A stretch of 64,000 nucleotides of DNA, from NCBI GenBank assembly GCA_949152475.1, contig OX424566.1, positions 28,930,423 through 28,994,422 of the forward strand. The letters run 5' to 3'. A model generated the notes under the pieces. That model saw only the letters and a program-made list of their open reading frames with translations. It made no database searches and had not been told where the DNA came from. A program made the translations under genes and the position numbers. Shown one piece after another: positions 22,201 through 33,117 of this stretch. This stretch comes from Terebella lapidaria (lineage: Eukaryota; Annelida; Polychaeta; Terebellida; Terebellidae). Position 1 is the stretch's first letter. Each line of letters starts with the position of its first letter.

Positions 22201-25097
22201 CTAGACGAAAAACAGAACATGCTCACCATGAGCATGTGGACCAAATACGTAAGGCAATCATGATACATGGATAACAATAGGAATTAATCTGAGTGTGCTA
22301 CTCTGGATAATTGACGTGTTTTAACTGATGTTAAAAAATAAATATGTAGACCTACTAGATACTGAACTATTTTAAGAGTGAATTATGTGTTTTAGCATAG
22401 CGATCAGTTCAGCTGATACAGTGATATATGATGAATAATGGTGGACATTGTCGGTCAATATTGTAAGTGCTATATCATTGAACACCTTTCTCTGTTATTT
22501 GATTACCGAGTAGGAGTGGGTAGATGAGTATCTGACATGGGACCCTCAGGATTACGATGGAGTTGCCCAGCTTACTGTAGACCCCTCAGATATATGGATT
22601 CCTGATATCATGCTCATCAACACGTGAGTTACATAATGACGAGTCACGTCGTTTAAAGTAAAGAGCTTGAACAGAGGAGAGAAATTGTTGTTAGTAGCAG
22701 ACAAATTTCATACTTGTTTTTGGTGTAAGTATTATTCCCAGAATTTTGAAATTCAAGAAGGGGGGAAATTATACATTGTCACATATATACAGCCCACTTG
22801 AAACCTGATTTAACACAATCTTTTATGCGACCATTCACTGCAATATGATATGTGTCCGTGCACAGACGATAAGATTAATTAGACGTGGTCCGTTTCCTAT
22901 TTCAGCGCGGATATAGACGTGCCGTCTCGCAGTACCATGGCCGTTGTCAATAGCAACGGCGTCGTCAACTGGTTCCCGCACTGCATCTACCACAGCGCAT
23001 GCTCAGTAGACGTTAGCAACTTCCCGTTCGATCAGCAGAAATGCAACATGGCCTTCGGGTCGTGGACTCATCCAACCAAGGAGCTGGACATTGAAATGTC
23101 CTTCGCTGGTGGCCTAGACCTTTCAACGTTTGAGAGTGAAAACCGCGAGTCAAGTGCGTGGGAAATTTTGAACGTTACGGCGAAACGACAAATTCTCCCC
23201 TCGGAAACAGAATACCCCAATTATGCCATATTGACGTTCGAAATGTACATGGCCAGGAAATTAGTGTTCTCCACCTACATATTGACTCTACCGTGTGTCT
23301 TCCTGGCTTTTCTCACGCTTGTTGTGTTCTGGTTGCCACCAGAACGACCAGACAGAACGGCACTCGGTAGGGATGTCTTCGTTTTTATTTACCGAATTTG
23401 TCTTCTAATGCTCGATTGAACCAGCTATACATATCCACCCATTAATGGTCTTGATGGCATTATTAATATCATGTTCACATGAGGTCAATACAGAATATTG
23501 GTACATGTACAAATGCTCCTCCATTCATAGTTCGGTTGCAATCAACTTCGTTTTCCATCAAATTGGTGGGAAAAAAACTCTATTCCATCGGAGGAAAACA
23601 ATATCATTTCTTGATTATGCCGGTCTTGTTTCAAGTTTAGCTTACTCGTGGATCCATACTCCCACGGAGACTGCCCGGTGAAGCTGATATTACTTGTCTC
23701 TCGTTTTGCAGCTATGAGCACTTTCAGCAGTTTCATGTTTTTACTACTGATCTTGGTGGAATCCTCTCCACCGACGACGAACACAATACCTCTCCTGGGT
23801 GAGTATTCCTGATGGAATGGCACAAATCATATCATCTTTGAACATGGGGTGACACAGCTAGGAGTCATGTTTTTGATATCATCAACACCGCGTCTTGTCT
23901 ATTAACAATTTTTTAATATTACTCGATATTTGCTCGATATAATCCCAAGGTTAGTGCTAATTGTAGTCGCAAAAAAATCCATTGCAATAATGTATGCTTT
24001 TGTGCTGAGAGCATGTCAGTAATATAGTAGTGACGGGTTTTGTCATTTTATCCCCAGGTGTCTATTACTGTATCAACATGGTTATCATCGTCATGACGGT
24101 TGTACTATCCACGCTAGTGATCAACCTTAGCAGAGGCCCAAAGGACAGAAAGTCTAGACCACCCAAGTGGCTCAGAACGGTATGTTTCAAGGCAGTCTAA
24201 GACATAATCACTGACGAAAAAATTAATGTTTTTTTCTATTCAACATCCATTCATTACTCGATAGTGATGATTATGCAGAGGATTGTGTGTTCTGGGACGT
24301 ATTGAAATTCGAGGATAATATATATTGTGATGTTACATACTTGTACAAGAAATACTGTAAGAAATGCTAGAATTGTCGTTGAACTGTGATAAAATCAACA
24401 TTTTCAAGAACCGTTGCCTGTTACTCCTAACTGGTAGTTGCTAAATTTCAAGTAATAGAATTATGTTGATAAAACTGTTACACATCTGTCAACTGTTACC
24501 GATAGTAAACTATCACATACACTGACATTCCACAGCCAGTAAAGAAATGTTGATCACTTTGCGACGGTCTTAAGTATCACTAAAACTATGTTATTTTTCC
24601 CTCCATCACAGGTGGCTCTGAAGGGTCTAGCTCGTATCTTCTGTATGCCTTCCATCTATCGAGAGGTTTCCCGGCGTGCTCTCTCGAGGACCACTAGTAA
24701 AGAGGACGGCGAGGAGAGGAATCACATGATAGGGTGGAATAGCAAAAACCCCACCAACAATGGCTGTGATTACCGGAATAGCAATGCCAATACAAGACTC
24801 GAATTTCCCTTGATCGAGCAGGAAAATAACTACAATGTGACAGACTCGCAGCTCTCGAGCAACGCTCTCTTTCTTGCACTTAAGACTGAAATGGAGAAAA
24901 CGAGGAAATCTATGGAGCGCCTGGAGGGGGCGCTCGTGAATAAAAACGGCTGCAAGTCGGAAGATATTATGTGGGAGTGGCGCGCGGTTTCCATAGTGAT
25001 TGACCGCTTCTTCTTTGCCCTTTATGTCATTCTCATAGGATTGTCGCTCATGTTTTTCTTCCCTCGACCGGAGGCGAGAATGGAGTTTTCAGCGTGA
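1143..25097 (+). CDS. Cys-loop ligand-gated ion channel subunit (nicotinic acetylcholine receptor-like), seven exons
   Basis: This gene encodes a plasma-membrane pentameric channel subunit of 521 aa. Exons are 1143-1249, 22056-22248, 22514-22623, 22906-23366, 23712-23798, 24058-24179 and 24612-25097; every junction is GT..AG and all phases agree. Residues 1-22 look like a signal peptide. The extracellular domain (about 30-255) has the 13-residue Cys loop C169-C183, with FPFD inside it, and the loop B segment FGSWTH (W190). TM1 is about 256-280, TM2 288-310, TM3 321-346 and TM4 493-510, with a 140-residue cytoplasmic loop between TM3 and TM4. The vicinal loop C cysteines and the loop A tyrosine of ACh-binding alpha subunits are absent (LINTAD replaces the usual LYNSAD). 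The TM2 9' position is Ser296 rather than Leu. It is therefore a non-alpha or divergent lophotrochozoan subunit, and its ligand is unknown. The family call is firm; exon 1 is inferred from phase, signal peptide and donor. Confidence 0.9.
2310..3212. mobile_element. Non-autonomous hAT-type DNA transposon in intron 1
   Basis: The element starts CAGTGTACTCTG and ends with its reverse complement CAGAGTACACTG. The terminal inverted repeats extend about 23-24 bases to AAACCGG with a few mismatches. The flanking octamers TACATGTA (2302-2309) and TACATTCA (3213-3220) match at 6 of 8 positions, as expected for an ageing 8-bp hAT target duplication. Both subterminal zones carry repeats of CCGGTATGGACA and CCGGTTTATC types. 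No transposase is visible in its 903 bp, so it would have depended on an enzyme supplied from elsewhere. Confidence 0.75.
3540..5830 (+). repeat. Intron 1 repeat, unit U1 (most diverged copy)
   Basis: This stretch shares ordered landmarks with units U2-U4. The segment at 3760-3980 resembles 10800-11040, 12060-12300 and 16145-16390. A degenerate copy of the box at 12960-13030 lies at 4605-4665. The segment near 5175-5330 resembles 8160-8350, 13615-13810 and 17690-17860. Similarity was found by eye and borders are approximate. No coding frame is conserved. Confidence 0.55.
5831..6499. other. Intron 1 sequence between units U1 and U2
   Basis: I see no gene or clear repeat here, only AT-rich DNA. 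Some of it may be unrecognised repeat-unit sequence. Confidence 0.4.
6500..9500 (+). repeat. Intron 1 repeat, unit U2
   Basis: Landmarks shared with other units include the TCATCAAAATATGAGA region (about 6630-6730), the AGCTAATTACTCC box (7335-7390), the block at 8160-8390, the CGTACTCAGGTTCGG block at 8800-8890, and the block at 9360-9480 whose partners are 14875-14990 and, more weakly, 2045-2170. Two short tandem copies of the AGCTAAT box occur within 7335-7390. Confidence 0.6.
9501..10229. other. Intron 1 sequence between unit U2 and a partial copy
   Basis: No supported gene or clear repeat is visible. Short open frames on both strands look like chance. Confidence 0.4.
10230..11060 (+). 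repeat. Intron 1 partial repeat unit
   Basis: This stretch parallels 15500-16390 (unit U4) and 11590-12300 (unit U3) in order: TTTCAAGGACTT, ATGAGA, the GAAACT region, the GTCAATGGACTC region and the AACAATGCATG region. It then stops, and the next unit begins about 11590, so it is a partial or deleted copy. The open frame at 10435-10725 starts with a hydrophobic stretch, but the other copies do not keep it open. Confidence 0.55.
11590..15000 (+). repeat. Intron 1 repeat, unit U3
   Basis: Unit U3 pairs with U4 at a near-constant offset of about 4.05 kb: 11590 with 15650, 12930 with 16980, 13620 with 17690, and 14330 with 18380. Matches are in the same order and orientation, showing an ancient tandem duplication of a segment of about 4 kb. 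Confidence 0.65.
15480..18580 (+). repeat. Intron 1 repeat, unit U4
   Basis: This is the last recognised copy of the intron 1 repeat. It is clearest at 15500-15960 (compare 10230-10700) and 16960-17100 (compare 12905-13055, where GTAGAAAAGCATTGTTATCT is shared exactly). Past about 18.5 kb the similarity fades. Confidence 0.65.
18581..22055. other. Last part of intron 1
   Basis: This is intronic DNA without a supported gene. It holds the repeated and inverted GTAAGTCACAAGTTGAT motif at 19016-19145 and, near 20755-20790, a short stretch matching 15235-15265 (ATAGATTGATACTTACAAT). Nothing else stands out before the polypyrimidine tract and acceptor at 22055. Confidence 0.5.
19016..19145. repeat. 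Short direct and inverted repeat of a GTAAGTCACAAGTTGAT motif
   Basis: GTAAGTCACAAGTTGATATC (19016) recurs as GTAAGTCACAAGTTGATGTC (19124). Between them, CGACTTACGACTTGTGAC is largely the inverse of the motif. The block could form a hairpin and may be a relic of a small inverted-repeat element. Confidence 0.45.
22056..22248 (+). CDS. Receptor exon 2 (N-terminal helix and first beta strands)
   Basis: The acceptor TTTTCCAG precedes 22056 and the donor GTAAGG begins at 22249. The exon encodes residues 36-100: the ligand-binding-domain N-terminal helix (EKRLILKLMGHYEW), a glycosylation sequon NST, and the conserved GLGLKQMDLDEKQNMLTMSM stretch (compare the IMDVDEKNQ region of nicotinic subunits). 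Confidence 0.88.
22514..22623 (+). CDS. Receptor exon 3 (loop D to loop A)
   Basis: The exon begins after TAG at 22513 and ends before GTGAGT at 22624. It encodes EWVDEYLTWDPQDYDG and the WIPDIMLIN loop A segment. The PD of loop A is kept, but the aromatic residue used by ACh-binding subunits is replaced by Ile. The small size and borders are typical of nicotinic-like genes. Confidence 0.88.
22906..23366 (+). CDS. Receptor exon 4 (Cys loop, loops B and C, TM1)
   Basis: The acceptor TTTCAG ends at 22905 and the donor GTAGGG begins at 23367. The exon encodes residues 137-291, including the disulfide pair C169/C183, the extra cysteine C163, the sequon NVT at 226-228, the loop C region without adjacent cysteines, and TM1 ending in the family motif FWLPPERPDRT. 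The open frame running past the donor to 23419 is intronic read-through and is not used. Confidence 0.92.
23367..23711 (+). other. Intron 4 of the receptor gene
   Basis: This 345-bp intron separates TM1 and TM2 exons. I see nothing beyond splice signals. Introns 2 (22249-22513), 3 (22624-22905) and 5 (23799-24057) are each under 300 bp and equally unremarkable. Confidence 0.8.
23712..23798 (+). CDS. Receptor exon 5 (pore-lining TM2)
   Basis: Acceptor TTTTGCAG ends at 23711; donor GTGAGT begins at 23799. The exon encodes the pore helix MSTFSSFMFLLLILVE followed by the TM2-TM3 loop SSPPTTNTIPLLG. By alignment on the conserved 0' basic residue (R287), 9' is Ser and 20' is Glu. The hydrophobic Leu gate of classical nicotinic subunits is missing. 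Confidence 0.9.
24058..24179 (+). CDS. Receptor exon 6 (TM3 and start of cytoplasmic loop)
   Basis: Acceptor TTATCCCCAG ends at 24057; donor GTATGT begins at 24180. The exon encodes TM3 (VYYCINMVIIVMTVVLSTLV) and the basic start of the cytoplasmic loop, ending PPKWLRT. The PPxWLR sequence is a family hallmark after TM3. Confidence 0.9.
24180..24611 (+). other. Intron 6 of the receptor gene
   Basis: This 432-bp intron holds no recognisable feature apart from its donor GTATGT and acceptor CACAG. Confidence 0.8.
24612..25097 (+). CDS. Receptor exon 7 (cytoplasmic loop, TM4, stop)
   Basis: The acceptor CATCACAG ends at 24611. The exon encodes 161 residues: the variable cytoplasmic loop, the amphipathic MA helix before TM4 (WEWRAVSIVIDR), TM4 (FFFALYVILIGLSLMFFF), a short tail ending MEFSA, and the TGA stop at 25095-25097. 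The WxxVAxVIDR-like motif before TM4 is characteristic of nicotinic-like subunits. Confidence 0.9.
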   Translation: MALKGLARIFCMPSIYREVSRRALSRTTSKEDGEERNHMIGWNSKNPTNNGCDYRNSNANTRLEFPLIEQENNYNVTDSQLSSNALFLALKTEMEKTRKSMERLEGALVNKNGCKSEDIMWEWRAVSIVIDRFFFALYVILIGLSLMFFFPRPEARMEFSA

Positions 25098-25607
25098 TTG
25101 ACGCTAAAGTACGGGCATTATTCTCTGGTAATCATGTATTTTGGCGTGGTCAAAGTACTGTTATAGGGCACATGTGTTGAACAATAGATGAGTTGAAATG
25201 GTAGACTGACGTGGATGGTTGATGTTGGACAAGTGCCTTGTGTCATTGCAAACAGAAACATCCTCACCAAAACTGCATCGAATACATTCACACATGTTGG
25301 AATATATCTTCAACTGACGACACCGTAACCTCCCTCTGTTTCTGTGCCTTTATGGTGTAGGGTGGACAAATAGAACACTTCAATGCAGTCTTTTTCATGG
25401 ATATTGAAATACTGGAGCTAATTTGGGATGTAATATATTGGACATCAGCAGTGTATCACAATCAATGAGTCGTTATTGATGATGACGTTATACAATTAAT
25501 ACGCGTACATTATGACTTGAATCGACCTGACTGACATACGACAGTTGTTTTGTAAATCATTGGTTCAACATGAGTGTTGATAATTGATACTTGTGTTCGA
25601 TAATAAA
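25098..25607 (+). other. Receptor 3' UTR
   Basis: The sequence between the TGA at 25097 and the first AATAAA at 25602 is the likely 3' untranslated region, about 510 bases long. No open frame or repeat is evident in it. Confidence 0.6.
25602..25607 (+). promoter_or_regulatory. Polyadenylation signal AATAAA of the receptor gene
   Basis: AATAAA occurs about 505 bases after the stop codon in AT-rich sequence and is followed by a T-rich tract (GGTCTTCTTC). It is the first canonical hexamer after the gene. Confidence 0.6.
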
Positions 25608-26230
25608 AGGTCTTCTTCTAATTCCACAGCAAACACACCCACAAACTTCTTGGATGTTGCTATCATGTCTCTGATAGATGTTGTGCAGGCTTGTGTATGA
25701 TTGTGACATGTCCGGCAGTAATAACAACATATAAAATATGATAAGTCATTTTCATTAGCGAACTCTGAAAGTACATTAGTTACGGAACTTTGGAGTTTGG
25801 TGATCGTAAGATGAGCTATTATATGTAGCCCCAGGAGGTGGGAACGGGTGTCAGGTTTATTTATTATTCGTAAGTTGTGATATCATGCAGGTCTGTTGTG
25901 GAATAGAGGTTTATATTGATCATATGTGTACGAATACGAGACGTGACAATTCAATAATCTTGAGATAATCCCGAATATAAAAGATCGCTATGATCGAGGC
26001 AAAGCGCTTCAAAAATCCTGAATGCATTTTATTTTAGGGCATGTTTTGTGAATATATTCACAAGCAACTAACACGTATTTACAATGCATTGATAATGAGA
26101 CTAAATATATGCGATCCTCGGTGCGCTTGTTGAAATTACTATGTGGAATCCATCGTAGAATAATTGTAGTTGTATGACGGATACAAATAGAAATGTGCTG
26201 ATCTAATCTTTACAATTATTATTCGTATCG
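25608..26230. other. Intergenic sequence after the receptor gene
   Basis: No gene or repeat is recognised here. It is AT-rich and separates the receptor poly(A) signal from the first unit of the downstream repeat array. Confidence 0.45.
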
Positions 26231-26239
26231 GGGCTTCCG

Positions 26240-29200
26240 GTATCACTCTTAACATACACTTGGGGGTTTATTGCTAGGCCCTGCCATAGTGCTGGATGAA
26301 CGTTATGTCCTTCGACATCCAGAAAGGCGTGAATGATGCATGTCACTGGTGTTATTGTAAGTATTTTCTATCAAGAACTGGGCACCAGGATGCTTCATCA
26401 TCTGCAGTCATAACATGGTCTTCTCATGTTCAATAGGCGGCAAAAGCAACACTGATTGTGTCGACAATACACTGGAATAGTGTCTTGTATTATGTCGCAG
26501 GTACATTTAATGCTATTCATTATGGTAAATATCGATAATGAATGTTTGGGTGATATGATTATTTGTTTCAGGTAAGAGTCATTCTGCGGCCGATAATTAA
26601 TATAGAGCTGATATAGATAGGTGTGCAGACAACACATAAATAAACACCAGGTCTCGGACACATATTTCAAGGTCATGTCGACCCAGGAATATCATGCTAA
26701 AATCAGTGTGCACATTTGAGAAAATACTCATCCATTATTTGCATTAAATGCAAACATAAACTATAAATCAAGCCTTAGAATTCAGTACACAAATAGGGAT
26801 GGAAATCGGAAGTACTGATCATCGATGACAATTTCCAATGAAATTATTCGGTACATTTGATATGGTGATTTTAAGTATATAAACGATGTCTTTAGTGTAT
26901 TGTAGTATCCATATACGAACAAGATATACAAAAAAAATGTTGCAAAAGACAAAAAGTGTCCAATTTGACAGCATATTCAAGCTTCGAAGAGGCACTGAAA
27001 AAACAGCACTTCGAATAAAGCCTTCCTCCTACAAAATTGCCAGCAGAAGGCCTGTTATTCTAACGAATTTTCGGCAAATGTATACCTGCTTTGTACTTTC
27101 GCTAAAGTTATTTGACACAAGACATGCTATTTCAGCAGTTATTGACGTGGTTAGAAATTGAGCGATAATAAGTTTATTCCGGCGACGCTTTATTCACGAA
27201 TATTTCATTGGGATTTATCACCGATCATACTTCCGCTTTCCAGCCCTATCACAGAGTAGCCCAGATTTACACATGGAAATATATTTTATTGTCATGGGGT
27301 CGTCCACATTAGCGTCAATAACGTGACAACCAATCATCAGACCCAAGTGCTTTGAATAAATATCCGAATATACTATCCCAGCATCACATGTACAATGAAC
27401 AATTCAATTTGAGAGTTGTGACACAAATATACCTGTATCGAGTTCAAAATCACGTCGGACTTCATCATGACATTAAATGACGTCGAACTATTTTTCAAAT
27501 AAAGGTCAGTATTGACCTTGACTTTTGACATTGAAATTCTGTGAGCTAAAAGGACATGTCCCAGCTTATAAACGGGTTACTGGTAGATTTTGACGCCTTT
27601 TGATTTTCAATCCGGCAAATGATCAAAGCAGGGATATTTATATAATGTGTGTGACATTTATACATTAACCCGAATGCATAAATAACATTCAAACAACCAA
27701 TATACAAACACACAAACTTATTGTTCACTGAAACATTTTTCATGATCATTATGACTCCGCCAGTCTACCATATATGGTTTATAGTATATTTGTCATGAGC
27801 ATGATATCGCCAACCGACAACCGACGGCTAGTGGGCCATTCCTTTTGAAGGGAGATCAATGGTAGTATCGGGTAATACATTTTCTTCACAAGGAAATAAT
27901 GTCTCACTACGCGTGTTCAACGGTATTATGGTTAATTATTTTGTGTTAGCTACCTGGTCTAGTAAATGCTTGTGAATCCGGTGGGTATCAGTTTCGTTCT
28001 GCTCATTTATCATCATTGGGATGAAAACTTAAAAAAAGAAAAACTCTTTTCGCAAAAGGGAAGACGAATGACGAAGTACTGTAATTGGCTCCAAATATAA
28101 GGGTGACGGTTGTCTCCGTCAAAGGGTTTATGTGTTGCTCTTTGGTAAGCAACTGCATCCCGTTTCAACAGCCATATCTATAACACAGTCAACAGATCTT
28201 GAATATTATGCATGGCACCTGGCTGATCGGAGGATCTAATATCACAGCACTGGAGAATCTACTTCCATAATTTGTTAAAAAAAAACAACCACGTGTCAGT
28301 ATTATTGTGGCGATTAATATCACCCAGATCTTGTGAATCAGATTTGTTTTAGTATGAATGTCAGTAGAAATGAATTGTGAGTTAATACATATAACCTGAC
28401 CTGACTCACCTGACCATGTGAAACATCTAGTGGTAGACGCTGCTGCCACCTAGTGAATGTATGTGGCTCTGTGAATTGACAGTGTCAGTGAATCGTCCTG
28501 TTACCTGCCAGTTCATTATCTTGATAGTTTAGGTTTCTCAGATTATAAAAACTGAGAATACACCAAAAACAATTTGACACTGTATCTTTCAAGTGAAAAT
28601 ATGATGGGGCAAAACATTAAAGCTAAGTACCAGTACTAAAGCTTTTATGAAGACTTCGCATTTATCATTGTGTCTCGAACAACCAGAAAGTACAAGAAAA
28701 CACATTTTTTAAAAATCGAAACTCATATCTCATACTGCAAAATCGTGTACATATATACAATGTACACGGATCTTGAGTTATAGCTCAGTTAGAATCATTC
28801 TGTTTTGTTTCTGGTGTCTATAATTATAATCAGCACAAATCTCCTCATACTTCCTGGTGGGGATATAAGGAGCATTATTGGCAAGCTGTATGTTTATTTA
28901 AGGTATCCTGGTTCATCCTATCGCCGTACATCCACTTCGTTCACTCTGGCCGCACCTGATATGGTGGCCATGGTGTCCCTCTACAGCACACTTAATGAGA
29001 AAACAACAGTGTCGTTTCTCTAGAGACCCTTATATGTTGCATGTCTGCTTTCTGTTCTGTAGCACAAAATGTTTATTCCATGGAAAGCCAGATATGACCT
29101 TCAGAATGTCTCATTTGTGACAATTACAACAAAGATAGTCTTATGTTTGGACAGGCGGCTAAATAACACTTCGTGCTGCTTTCGTTTCGGTATTCATTCT

Positions 29201-32200
29201 ATTGTGATATTGTGTCAGAGATATTCATGCTTGCATTCTACTATCTCCGACAAATTACAGCACACGGTATAAAATGATAATCTCATGTCTCTAATTAGCC
29301 ATGTCATGTATGAGGAGGTTAATAAAGGGTGTGCATTGACATTGCCACATCGGAAGCTGGAGTTTGCCAGGCAAGTACATTGTACGGTTATGACGTTGTA
29401 TTAATGTCACGGATTCCTACTCTCCTCAACTCCCCTCAATTTGTAGCATGACAAATTCACATTTTCGTTCGAAATATTGTTCAGTTTGATGTTTTATACA
29501 AAACATTGGCATATCTGTCCAATATATTGTTTTGTCAATGTCGCCGTGACGTGGTAACTTTCTGATGCTCGGGTTGTTTGAATGTCGATAATCATGGATT
29601 CCGTCTTCCACAAGCCAGAACAAATTTATTTTAAAGCTTCTCTTTCTTTCAGGCTCATTATTATATACATTATTATGTATGAGATGGACTAGACGGAACA
29701 AAAATCGTTAATAATCAAGAGCTAATAATTCATTACCGGACTTCCACGATAACAAAATATTGCTTTTACTGTGAAACACAAAGTACATGTATACCTGTAC
29801 TATATATCGCTATATACGATTGGCATATACCGTCCAATATGTGCATTGGGTGCTAAAGATTACATGTCAGAAAATTTGGTTGGTTTTGTAATTGGGTACA
29901 ACACTTGACTGAATTGTGAGCGATGTCCGGAAAAAATTACCAGCGTTTCAACATGACATGACACTTTAATCAATAGTGGACATGTATGAAGAATAGAAAA
30001 CTCACACGAAGACTCGAAGTGATACATAGAACACTAGGATATATGGAACGAGAAAACCACATGCTCTAGTAATTGATACACAAGTTGGACAAAAATATAT
30101 TTTCTGCAGTATATCAAATTAACCATGATCTGAACTCCAACACAATAGAAGTTGGTCAGTTAACGTTCGGCGGCTAGCTGCAGGTTAAATACTTTCTAAA
30201 GTAACATAAACCTCACTTATTGCTAGTCTTGTCTCAGCTTTGGATGATGTAGAAAAATCCCTGTCTGAAAATTGTTTACCTTAGTTCTGCAGACACAAAA
30301 CACATGTCATGATGCCGGAAGGATAACATGGATGCAGTAAGCGGAAGTCATCCCGAAAATGAGAACGGAAACAAGGCCTGTGTGTTTCTTTTCACGGGCT
30401 ATCAGCGTGTGTAGCGGTGTCTTGTAATGAAGACAAATCCCGATCTATTACTGTCCACCAGGTCGTTATCATATTCATCGACATATGGCGATGTATCAGC
30501 TGTATATGTTGTTGATAGAATTGTTTTCTGTATACATTAGTGAGTGTTGTCATGTACCAAAATGTGTGTCCGTGGGAATTGCCTGCAAAAAGCATTTTCC
30601 TTGGCTAGATTGCATGTATAGGGAGTCATGAGCCAGAAAAAAACTTTGTCTTGATAAGTCTGGCCAAGTCTTTGAACTTGGCTTTTGTGACGTCATTTTC
30701 AAAATGATCGGCACAGAAATTCGGGAAGTCACGTTTTGGTTTTTAATACAGCTTTTAAAAAGCAGGTTTTGGCGTTTACACCACTGTTTTGGATGACGAT
30801 AAATTGGCTGCCTTTGAATCCTAAAAAAAATGGCATTTTCTTCCAAGTCGGATAAGAAATTCTCAAAATTGAGATTGCAACCCAAGTGTGGTTTTCATTG
30901 ATCTGTTCATTGTCAATGTAAAAAAAAAATGCTTTTGGCACGCATTTTTTTGTGCCACTCAATTACGACTGCATTTCGAAATTAATATAATTTTTTCTGA
31001 GATGATCTTATCATGACAATTGGTGTTTTGGCCTTTTAGAGTGCAAATGGCAGGTCAATCGGCGAGTAATTGATTTAGTGGCATAATGCTCATGATTGTA
31101 GGAACATGGATCAAACAGCTCCACCAACCCTGATAGTCCCATGTCTTCCGCCCATTCCTTTGTTCGTCGGAATACATCGTCGGTGACGAATGATAATTGC
31201 ACGTCAATGAATCACTCACAAATGGTCACCTTGCTGCCGTGCCTCGGCAACACGAAGGAAAGGTTAATCATTGATGATAACAACCTTGCATAGAGAATGG
31301 AGTTCGAGCCCTCGTTATTGTCAATCAGCAAGGCAATTGGAAAAGTAGAAATGGATATCGACAAACAGACAAATTCATATTCCAAGACCGAATCCATGGA
31401 CGAATTTTACAAAATCAGTGTGATTAGTCAAATCCGAGTGATACTAAAGTATCCAAGTTAAAGCCATATGAAATTCACAGGTACAAGTTATGTGCGGTTT
31501 GATAGGGAATTTTCAGTTTGAACGTTAACTTATTGGAGCATACTGTAATACATGACAACACACGTGCATTCAAAAGGCAGGGTGAATGACATTGAGAATC
31601 GGTATAAATATGATTGTTCAAGTATTCCATCACATTAGTGATCCATGGTGATGATTTGGCCATGACATATCTTCAAACAAGCATCACAACAGCAGAACTT
31701 GAGGTTACGTGTGCGGCCACAAAAACAAAGTAGAGTAGAACCAGTACTCGAGGCTGAGTGAACACAAAAAAAATCAAGGATAAGTAGACACGAAACACAT
31801 TTCTTGGTTAAACAACCAAACAAAATATTGTGGGTCTTGTTTCCATGTGATATAAAAATTCTAATTGTGAACCTGAACGTTATGACAACCTGTCGAATAT
31901 TTTGATGTCCATGGGTAAATTGATTCTCACCTGCTCTTTTGTTGAGTTGCCCATTATTCTTGCCCAAATGTGTTTTGGTTGAACTTTCCACAAAGGACTA
32001 TGGTGTGTGTTTTCACTCACACAATATTTGCAAATCAACTTAAAGCCTATTGATTAGTTTGATAACAATATGAAACAATGAACTCGAATCGTATTGTAAC
32101 TCGAACTCGTATTGTAATAACTCTCTACTTCCCTCTCACAGAGAACAATTCTCGTAGATGGTCTTACAATACCATAATACCTCCAATACTGGTGCAGAGC

Positions 32201-32340
32201 TTGTCCATGCGAAAATTGATTATTACTCGCATTTGTTTGTCGATTCGTCCATTATTCTGGCCAAAATGGGTTTTAGTTGCACTTTCCACAAATGACAAAG
32301 GTTTATGTTTTCTTTGTTCAATATTTGCTACTTAACTTTG
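26240..32340 (+). repeat. Downstream repeat array, unit D0
   Basis: Landmarks link this unit to later ones: 26270-26530 resembles 32865-33130 (CCCTGCC, GGATGA, GGCGGC, GCAGGTACA in order). The block 28805-29080 resembles 34225-34474 plus 43382-43500, and 46610-46950. The block 30300-30420 resembles 51340-51480, 58920-59050 and 61015-61145. The block 31235-31345 resembles 44630-44700, 48060-48130 and 51930-52010. Open frames in this stretch are not conserved between copies. Borders are approximate. Confidence 0.55.
31918..32340 (+). repeat. Local direct duplication within D0
   Basis: The segment at about 31918-32045 recurs at about 32208-32336. Shared ordered words include CCATTATTCT, AAATG.GTTTT and ACTTTCCACAAA, ending in CAATATTTGC. 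The offset is about 290 bp. No gene is involved. Confidence 0.5.
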
Positions 32341-33117
32341 TTGTAATCTGAGATTGTGACATGAAATATGGATAATGTCATCGCTGACTTAATTCGGTAG
32401 CAATAAGTCCACGCATGGACAAGTTCCTCACCAGTAGTACCATGGGGTCAAAATTACACTAACAGATATAGTACGGCTAGCGCCGCACAATAACAGGTCC
32501 CGCACATCTTAGAAGTTTGCCCTTCAGGAGAATATAAAATGCAACAAATTGTAGACCAGATCAGACTCCGGAAACTGGAATCAGGATTTTGGTCTGACTG
32601 TTGTCATGAAATGCAGTACTATAGTCATGATATTCTGAGAAATGAATACATCGACCCATTCACGAGCAGCATGACCAGGAACAAATCGTGTATGTTCTGA
32701 TGTGTTTAATAAGCAATTATGCGAAAACGACTAAAACAAATCTGAAAACCTCTCGTGGGATAGGTGAACGGCAAGTACGAGTGAACATTACTTGACGTCG
32801 TGGCAAGCCCTACATCCAGCAACAGTATCCAGTATTTGGTTATTTCCCGTAGGCCACCTCCGCGGTAGATCTTGGCCCTGCCTTACCTGGATGACCATTA
32901 TGTGCTTCAACATCATGTCCTTTTCTCCAGAGATGTGTGAATGTTGCATATCCCTTTTCCCATTGTGAGTGTTTTCAAACCTGAGCCGGATGAGTTGGCT
33001 CATTAGTTGCAGCGATGACAAATGTATCCTTATCTTATGAGGCGGCTAATACCACACTGGTTGTGAAAAACCAGAAGTTGCACTGATTATTTGCTGTGCG
33101 TTATTACGCAGGTACAC

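Noticed and set aside
30550-30962. Two overlapping minus frames of 111 and 77 codons
   Set aside because: I considered a decayed gene because both read on the same strand, but found no family motif. Homopolymer runs explain part of the open stretch.
31635-31991. 118-codon minus frame
   Set aside because: No recognisable domain; it overlaps a local non-coding duplication at 31918-32340.
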